This document shows, in pieces, positions 56,788 to 64,000 of a stretch of 64,000 nt of DNA. Source of the DNA: Scylla paramamosain (taxonomy: Eukaryota; Arthropoda; Malacostraca; Decapoda; Portunidae); contig NC_087161.1 in the NCBI RefSeq assembly GCF_035594125.1, positions 6,745,001 through 6,809,000 on the forward strand, in the 5' to 3' direction. Position numbers and translations under genes: made by a program. How positions within the stretch are numbered: position 1 is the stretch's first letter; each line of letters starts with the position of its first letter. Below the pieces are notes generated by a model that saw only the letters and a list, made by a program, of their open reading frames with translations, did no database searches and had not been told where the DNA came from.

Positions 56788-56827
<40 letters not shown>

Positions 56828-56888
56828 CATCTCTGTCATCTTAATAGTTGTGTTTGTATTGGTAAGGCATTATGCTTACTCAGTATTA
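56706..56888. repeat. Tandem duplication of 95 bp including (AT)n
   Basis: A ~60-bp unit starting TTTCATCTCTGTCATCTTAA is repeated exactly with a 95-bp period, each copy preceded by an AT array (56706-56730 and 56790-56826). Confidence 0.95.
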
Positions 56889-56979
56889 TGAGAAAACTAA
56901 GAGAAGAAATGGTATTTTCAAACTAAATTTCTTTTGATTCTAAACAATAACAGTTGCCAGCACCACATGTGCATTTTGG

Positions 56980-58998
56980 CTTTTTTTTTTTTTTTTTTAT
57001 GTGTAGGAGGGACACTGGCCAAGGACAACAAAAATCCAATAAATGAAAAAAAGGCCCACTGAGATGCCAGTCCCATAAAAGGATCTAAAGCGGTAGTAAA
57101 AAATTGAAGGATAAGTGTCTTGAAACCTCCCTCTTGAAGGAATTCAAGTCATAGGAAGGTGGAAATACAGAAGCAGGCAGGGAGTTCTAGAGTTTACCAG
57201 AGAAAGGGATGAATCATTGAGAATACTGGTTAACTCGTGCATTAGAGAGGTGGACAAAATAGGGGTAAGAGAAAGAAGAAAGTCTTGTGCAGTGAGGCCA
57301 TGGGAGGAGGGGAAGCATGCAGTTAGCAAGATTAGAGGAGCAGTTAGCATGAAAATAGTGGTAGAAGACAGCTAGAGATGTAACATTGCGGCCATGAGAG
57401 AGAGGCTGAAGACAGTCAATTAGAGGAGAAGAGTTGATGAGATGAAAAGCTTTTGATTCCATCCTGTCTAGAAGAGTGGTATGAGTGAATCCCCCAGACA
57501 TGTGAAGCATACTCCATACATGGATGGATAAGGCCCCTGTACAGAGTTAGCAGCTGGGGGGGTGAGAAAAACTGGTGGAGATGTCTCAGAACGCCAAACT
57601 TCATAGAAGCTGTCTTAGCTAGAGATGAGATGTGAAGTTTCCAGTTCAGATTATAAGTAAAGGACAGACCGAGGATGTTCAGTGTAGAAGAGAGGGACAG
57701 TTGAGTGTCATTGAAGAAGAGGGGATAGTTGTGTGGAAGGTTGTGTCAAGTTGATAGATGGAGGAATTGATTTTTTGAGGCATTGAACAATACCAAGTTT
57801 GCTCTGCCCCAATCAGAAATTTTAGAAAAATCAGAAGTCAGGCGTTCTGTGGCTTCCCTGCATGTAATGTTACTTCCTGAAGGGTTGGATGTCTATGAAA
57901 AGATGTGGAAAAGTGCAGGGTGGTATCATCAGTGTAGGAGTGGATAGGACAAGAAGTTTGGTTTAGAAGGTAATTGATGAATAATAAGAAGAGTGGGTGA
58001 CAGAACAGAACTCTGAGGAACACCATTGTTAATAGATTTAGGAGAAGAACAGTGACAGTCTACCTCAGCAGCAATAGAACGGTCAGAAAGGAAACTTGAG
58101 ATGAAGTTATAGAGAGAAGGATAGAAACCATAGGAAGGTAGTTTGGAAATCAAAGCTTTGTGCCAGACTCTATCAAAAGCTTTTGAAATGTCCAAGGCAA
58201 CAGCAAAAGTTTCACCAAAATCTCTAGAAGAGGATGACCAAGACTCAGTAAGGAAAGCCAGAAGATCACCAGTAGAGTGGCCTTGACGGAACCCATACTG
58301 GCGATCAGATAGAAGGTTGTGAAGTGATAGATGTTTAAGAATCTTGCTGTTGAGGATAGATTCAGTCTTTAGATAGGCAGGAAATTAAACCAATAGGACG
58401 ATAGTTTGAGGGATTAGAACGGTCATCCTTTTTAGGAACAGGCTGAATGTAGGTAAACTTCCAGCATGAAGGAAAGGTAGAAGTTGACAGACAGAGTTGA
58501 AAGAGTTTGACTAGGCAAGGTGCAGGCACGGAGGCACAGTTTTGGAGAACAATAGGAGGGACCCCATCAGGTCCATAAGTCTTCTGAGGGTTTAGGCCAG
58601 CCAGGGCATGGAAAACATCATTACAAAGAATTTTAATAGATAGCATGAAGTAGTCAGAGGGAGGAGGAGAGGGAGGAACAAGCCCAGAATCGTCCAAGGT
58701 AGAGTTTTTAGCAAAGGTTTGAGCAAAGAGTTCAGCTTTAGAAATAGATGTGATAGCAGTGGTGCCATCTGGTTGAAATAAAGGAGGGAAAGAAGAAGAG
58801 GCAAAGTTATTGGAGGTATTTTTGGCCAGATACCAGAAGTCATGAGGGGAGTAAGATCTTGAAAGATTTTGACACTTTCTGTTAATGAAGGAGTTTTTGG
58901 CTAGTTGGAAAACAGACTTGGCATGGTTCCGGGCAGAAATATAAAGTTCATGAGATTCTGGTGATGGAAGGCTTAAGTACCTTTTGTGGGCCACCTCT
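56980..58998 (-). mobile_element. LINE (non-LTR retrotransposon), 5'-truncated, 2 kb
   Basis: Read on the minus strand from about 58998 to a poly-A tail at 56998-56980. The longest frame (58994-58362) runs from an endonuclease-RT linker (ISARNHAKSVFQLAKNSF) into the RT (GPDGVPPIVLQNC; CWKFTYIQPVPKKDDRSNP; NYRPIGLISCLSK). A frameshift follows, then RT motif A (LDISKAFDRVWHKALISKL), motif B (NNGVPQSSVLSPTLL, with Ser for the usual second Gly) and motif C (SYTDDTTLH). The C-terminal domain (FFSPPQLLTLYRGLIHPC) is present with further shifts. The endonuclease domain is missing. An inactive copy. Confidence 0.9.
58362..58994 (-). pseudogene. Reverse transcriptase fragment of the LINE
   Basis: A 210-codon uninterrupted frame covering the thumb-proximal linker and RT motifs 0-2; the downstream motifs A-C continue at 58195-57930 in other frames. 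Similar proteins are annotated as retrotransposon RT in crabs (from memory). Confidence 0.85.
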
Positions 58999-60435
58999 CT
59001 ATCTATTTTATGATGTAGTATAAATTTGTTTCAGCATTATGTACTGTTACTTAGCTTTTAATATGCGATTAATAATAATAATGATGTACACTTAATATAC
59101 AAGTAAAACCTTGTTGCCTCAAGCAGTATTGTAGAGCAATGTGGGAAAAAAAGTGTTAAAGTTTTAACAGAAAAAACAAAAACTGGCAACAGTGGAGTGG
59201 CAGAACTATGACACAACAGGTGTCAACAAAGATGTGTGATGTAGTGCTGTATAATGCTGAATGTAAAATTCTCCAATGGGTTTTATTATTTATTTCAGTC
59301 TGGATGTTTTGATTATGTATTGCATGTATATGATAACCTAGCCTGTGCTCAACATTTCAACAAAGACCGTTGAAACCACAGCATAAAGTAGGTTGAGTAC
59401 AGCTGGCCCCATCTTAGCAAGCAGTTTGGACTAAGTACACATTGAATACTGAATCGTTTTGCTCAGAATGTCATGTAATGAATAAAAAACAAACTTCCCC
59501 TTCTAGTTGTCATGCCCATGCAAGTTGATGCCCACTCATCCATGCACCACTAACCATGAACTAACTACCACAACATTAGCAGCTAATGCCATTTGCTCTG
59601 TGTGCCACTGTGTTTTTCATAAATTTCTTTATGGTTTTTAGTTTATGTCCTTAGGGACCAATTCATTTTTCCCACAAGTTCTCAAGTTTAAATAACAAAC
59701 AAATCATTCAGTGAATGTCTAACTAGAATAAATTACATTCATTATACCAGGGCTCATTGTAGTCTATTATGGATTTGTGAACTTCATCTGTGAGAGGTGC
59801 AACATATCAGTTTATTAGTAATTGGTAAAAATTTTGTTTATTTGTAATAATAAGCAAATATCTCTGAAGTCAGAAGTTGCAACTGGCCCTTTGTATCATG
59901 CTTGGATTCAGAAATTGGATTAGAAATCATACCTCTGTGTATAAGTTGACTGCCATATTTTACCCTCAGAACTTGACCTATACATGAGAAAATATGCATG
60001 CTACTCCATCCTCCTCAGTGCATATTTTATTTTATTCCTTTTTTATTCTTTGTCAACACTATTGTCATCATTGTTATGGACAGACACCCAGGTTGAGTGT
60101 CAAAAGTTATTGTGAAGGATACAGTAGATGATAGTTGATCATCTTGGTAAAATAAAGTTGAACAAGGCCTTTCTGGGCTGTGGGAATTGTAGAGATTGTA
60201 GTGTTGGGGTTGGTGGTTATTGTGTTTTGGTAAAAGTATCAAAACAGGAGAGATCAAAGAAATTGCACCAAAGAAGCCTTTAATTGAAAGTGAAACCAGC
60301 TATCAGGTAATGTTTGGCCTGCAATAGAGTGGATTAATATTCACTTTTCATAGGGAGTATCAAGGATGGAGAGGAAAACTACACATAGCTCATTCTAATT
60401 ATTTGTGTTAGGTGGTGAGCTGCAGGTGGCAGGTG
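58999..60435. other. Intergenic sequence downstream of the HAO gene
   Basis: On the minus strand, AATAAAA-type signals occur at about 60025-60050 (+ strand TTTTATT), possible HAO poly(A) sites. Nothing else recognised. Confidence 0.4.
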
Positions 60436-60800
60436 TAGTTGCTCCCAAAACTATCTTTAAAGTGTGGTGCCAACTGTGGCATAATTAACTAAACCTGCTG
60501 CATGGCTTGATGTTATGCTGATATATTGTACGGATCTACTTTCCAGGTTATAATTTACCGCAATAATCCCTAGTGTGCAGGGCTACCAACTGTTGCTACT
60601 GTATTCACCAATTATGTTAAATAATTGTGTCAGAATGTAGACCTCTTATTTTTTAAAGGTAGTTTTGGGAGCTACTGTATAAATAGCAGAGAGTGTTGTG
60701 TTGGGTGGTGAGCTGCAAGTGGCAGGTACAAGTATTGGTTAGTCAGTAGTGTGTTGGGTGGTGAGCTGCAGGTGGCAGGTACAAGTAGTAACCAACTGCA
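60405..60800. repeat. Short repeated unit GTTGGGTGGTGAGCTGC around the MITE
   Basis: Copies near 60408, 60700 and 60752 (GTGGTGAGCTGCA(G/A)GTGGCAGGT); the last two are 53 bp apart and close to the HAO stop codon, so they lie in its 3'UTR. Confidence 0.7.
60436..60678. mobile_element. MITE with ~27-bp inverted ends
   Basis: Left TAGTTGCTCCCAAAACTATC, then TTTAAA; right TTTAAAGGTAGTTTTGGGAG, then CTACT. 243 bp, non-coding. It sits between members of the short duplicated unit GGTGGTGAGCTGCAGGTGGC. Confidence 0.65.
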
Positions 60801-60810
60801 TCACAGTACA

Positions 60811-60878
60811 TCAAAGGTGAGCACGGGTCTCACGGCGCACCACCATTGCCCGGGTGATGTCTGGTACTGTGGGACACC
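60811..60878 (-). CDS. HAO1: HAO terminal exon
   Basis: After CCTGCTCAG: completes Gly, then CPTVPDITRAMVVRRE, TRAHL and TGA at 60813-60811. The GCPTV-D segment and the position of the stop match other hydroxyacid oxidases. Confidence 0.9.
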
Positions 60879-62797
60879 CTGAGCAGGAGGAGGAGAGCGT
60901 TAGTGTGTGGATGTATCTGTATTTCCATGGTTGAGATACAAGATCTACTACAAGTGAAACTTCTTTGAACGATTTGATCCTTAAAAATCATGTGAAATAT
61001 AAAGTTTGTAAATTGGTATTGGTTATGGATTTAAAATGCCTCTATCATGAGGAAATTTTGAGAAGTGTATTCATAAATTTAAATTCTGTATTTGCACCTC
61101 ATTTACCCATTCACAGCTGTTCTGATGCCTTACCTGACAGTGCCATGGTGGATTCCAGCTCTGTCCGTACTGTGTCCAACACACTCCATGCTCCATCCTC
61201 ACCCCCGCAGGCCAGACCCCACAGCAGTGGCCGCCCCATGAACACCTGTGAGGGAATGGGTGTAGGTGCTCATGGGATGTTACCCCCCAAAAAATGTCAT
61301 GCTTGCAATTTAATCATGGAGCTGAAACATTTTTATTGGCTTCTTTCTAAAGAAATGTCATTTAAAATAAATGCCACATGGTGGAAAAGTGATTAAGTAG
61401 ATTGAGTCCATGTACATGTGAGTTGGGAAATTATATAATATTAAGATGAAGAAAAGATGAGTAGTTATGCGAGGCAATTGAGTTTTGAGAAAAAACAAAA
61501 AAGATGTTTGAAGATGTATATCACATTTTGGGCAACATAAGAATGACCTTTCATCTCCTGGATAAACATGTTATGAAGATAGTTACCATAGTGATTTAGA
61601 CTAAAATTGCATTATGCTGAAGTGTGGTCTCTACCAGAAAAACCTATCCCTCCCACCTAATCCATGCCCATGCCTTGGTATCCTAGCATGCTCCGGGCAC
61701 CCCACTGACCATGTTTGCCCCAAGAGCAAGAGCCTTGAAGATATTTGCTCCCTGGGAGAAGCCACTATCCACATACACCTCACAGCGGTCACTCACTGCC
61801 TCCACCACCTCGGGAAGGGCCTCCATCTGGGAACAAGGGATGGGGAAATCTCAAGGAAATAACCTGAAAGAAGGGAATGAAGGTGTAAAGAGAGGAAATT
61901 AGGGTGCGGAGTGTGTAAAGATAGGGAGTTAGGCTGTTGAAGGTGTTAAGAGAGAAAATCAGAAAAGATAGGGAATTAGGGTGTTGAGGGGGAATCAGGA
62001 TGCACAGAGTGTAGAGAGAGGGAATTAGGATGTGAAGAGTGTAAAAGAAAGGAAGTAAGGTATGGAATGGATAAATCTTGATGACATTGGCACATTATCA
62101 TGGACTTGAATGATTGATAAGTGGTGCCACAAGAAAAGCCATGTAATCGTAATCATTTTGAAAACCTATCTGTGCATGTATGTGATACATCAAGCTCTAC
62201 AAACATAACAGAAATCATTATGTACTGTAATTTTTTGAAAGGGGTTATGTTGAGAGCTAGAAGAGTCCATGCTTGACTAAGATTGGGGAATGCATGAGCT
62301 CTGCATGAAAAAAAAAAAACATGCTAAAGTACTATGAGTGATCACAAGAATAATTTTGTGATTGAAAAAGATCTTTCTTGTGATTTCCCAAGCAGTAAAT
62401 AGGCTGGCACTTACAGACTGATGGTATCTATTGACAAGAGCTGATGATAGACAAAATATAAAAGAACATGATACAAGTAGGACTAGATGCCTACTTCATG
62501 TGAGAAAATTTTGCTTCCCAAAAATACAGGTACTGCCATGTTGATAGGCTTGGAGGCAGAAATTATATAAACAAACTGCATCTCATTTGGGATTGAATAA
62601 AAATGTATATGGAAACAGGACAGTGAGTCTACATCCTCTTTGCTACAACTAGGTAAATACCCACCGTGGGGGCTACACCATCCACCTGTCGAGCACCGTG
62701 GTTGGACACCCAGATAGCTGCAGCGCCAGCCTCCACACCCAGTATCGCGTCCTCCCTTGTCAGGATCCCTTTGAGCACCAGGGGAAGCTTGGTGATG
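60811..62797 (-). CDS. HAO1: 2-hydroxyacid (glycolate) oxidase, last four coding exons
   Basis: On the minus strand, exons 62797-62665, 61826-61710, 61245-61134 and 60878-60811 join in phase to give about 143 residues to the stop. The FMN-dependent alpha-hydroxyacid dehydrogenase signature is clear: ITKLPLVLKGILTREDA (the FMN-contacting Lys), WVSNHGARQVDG (catalytic His and substrate-binding Arg), MEALPEVVEAV, YVDSGFSQGANIFKALALG and FMGRPLLWGLA. The C-terminus RAHL fits a type 1 peroxisomal targeting signal ([SAC]-[KRH]-L). By homology the enzyme oxidises glycolate or other 2-hydroxy acids to 2-oxo acids, making H2O2, in peroxisomes. Upstream exons were not found in 62798-64000. HAO1 versus HAO2 cannot be decided. 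Confidence 0.93.
61134..61245 (-). CDS. HAO1: HAO exon with the GRP motif
   Basis: Between CCTCACAG and CAG|GTAAGG: VFMGRPLLWGLACGGED, GAWSVLDTVRTELES and TMALS, plus one base of Gly. Confidence 0.92.
61710..61826 (-). CDS. HAO1: HAO exon with the FMN-phosphate loop
   Basis: 39 codons between TGTTCCCAG and ATG|GTCAGT: MEALPEVVEAVSDRCEV, YVDSGFSQGANIF, KALALGANM. The family motif D-G-G-x-R is D-S-G-F-S here. Confidence 0.92.
61865..62065. repeat. Minisatellite (~30-35 bp unit) in an HAO intron
   Basis: Imperfect units like AGAGAGGGAATTAGGGTG followed by (G/A)GAGTGTGTAAAG, about six copies with indels. Confidence 0.65.
62665..62797 (-). CDS. HAO1: HAO exon with catalytic Lys, His and Arg
   Basis: Acceptor TCCTCCCCAG before 62797, donor ACG|GTGGGT after 62665. 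It starts with the third base of a Ser codon, then ITKLPLVLKG, GILTREDAILGVEAG and AAAIWVSNHGARQVDG, ending VAPT. Confidence 0.93.
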
Positions 62798-62873
62798 CTG
62801 GGGAGGAGCAATATTAGTATGTGGAAGTGCAGCATGTCTTGATGCTGGAGGGTCATAGCAGTAGGATGTGTAC

Positions 62874-63045
62874 TGACAGGACAATCAAGATTGACCAAAA
62901 TCTACTCTGGTCTTGATCATTAGTGGCCTAATTGGTAATGTGTAAGGGTTCATGTGTAGTGACAGGACAGTCAAGGTTGACCAAAATCTACTTTGGTTTT
63001 GAGCACCAGTGGCCTAATTGGTAATGCGTGAGGGTGTGTTTCCAT
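62874..63045. repeat. 86-bp tandem duplication
   Basis: TGACAGGACAATCAAGATTG at 62874 and TGACAGGACAGTCAAGGTTG at 62960 open two copies sharing ACCAAAATCTACT and AGTGGCCTAATTGGTAATG. Confidence 0.8.
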
Positions 63046-63057
63046 GGTTGAACACAG

Positions 63058-63210
63058 TTTGTTGGACAAACACTGTTACCGTATACTGTGATAGATTGGT
63101 GGATAAACTTTGTTACCACATACTCGTACTGCGATATATTGTCAGACAAACACTGTTACTGTAAACTGCGATATATTGTCAGACAAACACTTTTATCATA
63201 TACAGCGTAT
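63058..63210. repeat. ~39-bp tandem repeat, four copies
   Basis: Unit TCAGACAAACACTGTTAC, followed by (T/C)GTA(T/A)ACTGCGATATATTG; the first two copies are more diverged (TTGGACAAACACTG, GTGGATAAACTTTG). Confidence 0.75.
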
Positions 63211-64000
63211 TAGGATGACATCAAGAGCAAAAAATCAAGGAAAACTGATCTGGCAACAAACACTGCTACCAGATGTTGTATACCATAGTTTTTTCCTCCA
63301 TTCATTGGGAAAAATCTGGCAGACAAAGTTAGGAACTGATGTCCATAGTTAACATGTAACTCAGGCCTAAATCTTAGTGTGTATGGGGACAGTAATTGTT
63401 GACAATTTCTTGATGTTTAAGAATATTACCCTCATTGTTAATTTGGCCTTGGGAGAGAGGTGGTTGTTGCCATTGTCCTGTGTTGTACAGTATTACTATT
63501 ATGGTGTGCAGTAAGATAAAAAAAGAAAAAAAAGCACTATGCAACATAATTGCTACATTGTGTTAGGACAGTGAAAAAAGGGAGTGGTGCAAGGATTGGT
63601 GACAAATTAAAGAAGCTATGCAACAGTTTTACATGAACTGTGACATTTTACTTGAACTACATTCACAAATTACCTTTATGTATTTATTTTTGCTTTTGTA
63701 AACTTAGGTTTTTATGTTCCATAAGCAAGGGTTTTGCCAGTACAGCTTGATTAATAATAATGGCAATTTTTTCCCACCTTGTCAGACATTTGGTTTGCCA
63801 TGTTGACAGCAGGTGAGACCAAAACAAATAATAGCTTCATTGTATGGTAAACATGTAATTTCCTAAATCGTGTGCATGGCTGTATTATAGATCCATGCCT
63901 CTGTTCTGCCAGACAGTGTGCAAAGTTCCAAACTATGAACAGACTAAAGGCCTGTCCACACTATTAGGCAGTGATTGTTAATGTGTGGTGCTCACATCTG
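63211..64000. other. Probable HAO intron, nothing recognised
   Basis: AT-rich, no exon matching the upstream part of hydroxyacid oxidase was found on the minus strand up to the window edge. Confidence 0.4.

Overview
The window is a piece of a eukaryotic, almost certainly arthropod and probably decapod crustacean (crab-like) nuclear genome. Genes are few, split by long introns with GT/AG junctions, and separated by very dense simple-sequence DNA: (TA)n, (CT/GA)n, (GT/CA)n and (ATT)n/(ACT)n arrays, many over 70 bp. A 5'-truncated non-LTR retrotransposon family is present that I associate, from memory, with brachyuran crab assemblies; the crab assignment is inference.

Layout. 1-1955 (+): the last two coding exons of a 12-TM major-facilitator transporter, SLC16/monocarboxylate-transporter-like, with a long cytoplasmic tail ending in a PDZ-ligand-like TSV. 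2-13.8 kb: intergenic, dominated by microsatellites, long polypyrimidine tracts, a degenerate ~40-50 bp minisatellite and copies of a small inverted-repeat element. 13.8-16.8 kb (-): a decayed FLYWCH/MULE transposase gene cut off by a 5'-truncated LINE. 17.0-34.6 kb (+): a complete Spartan (SPRTN) DNA-protein crosslink protease gene of four coding exons (474 aa), preceded by a probable 5'UTR exon; its introns hold nested terminal-inverted-repeat (TIR) transposons and a SINE. 34.6-38 kb: intergenic, with a LINE tail and SINE. 38.07-45.2 kb (-): an FRS2/FRS3-like FGF-receptor docking adaptor, with its whole coding region in one exon and a 5'UTR exon 5.8 kb upstream in a CpG-rich promoter region. 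46-50 kb: microsatellites, including a 263-bp hAT-type element that landed inside a (CT)n array. 50.2-52.6 kb (+): a promoter-like inverted pair of CRE sites and an unrecognised Pro/Thr-rich coding exon. 52.6-55.06 kb: a Buster/ZBED5-type hAT transposon with an intact 8-bp target-site duplication and a broken transposase. 57.0-59.0 kb (-): a longer LINE copy with decayed reverse transcriptase. 60.8-62.8 kb (-): the last four coding exons of a 2-hydroxyacid (glycolate) oxidase gene whose 5' part lies beyond the window.

The four recognised host genes (transporter, DNA-repair protease, receptor adaptor, peroxisomal oxidase) have no evident functional link; SPRTN and FRS are convergent. I did not find a convincing new multi-gene system. 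The most interesting single items are a second, degenerate UBZ4-like finger in SPRTN; an in-frame upstream ORF ending in Met-stop 12 nt before the FRS start codon; an FMN-site substitution in the oxidase; the FLYWCH-MULE pseudogene with an extra Cys-rich N-terminal module and its LINE fusion; and the TSD-bounded Buster element. All gene models come from reading splice signals and protein motifs by eye; no alignment or transcript data were available.
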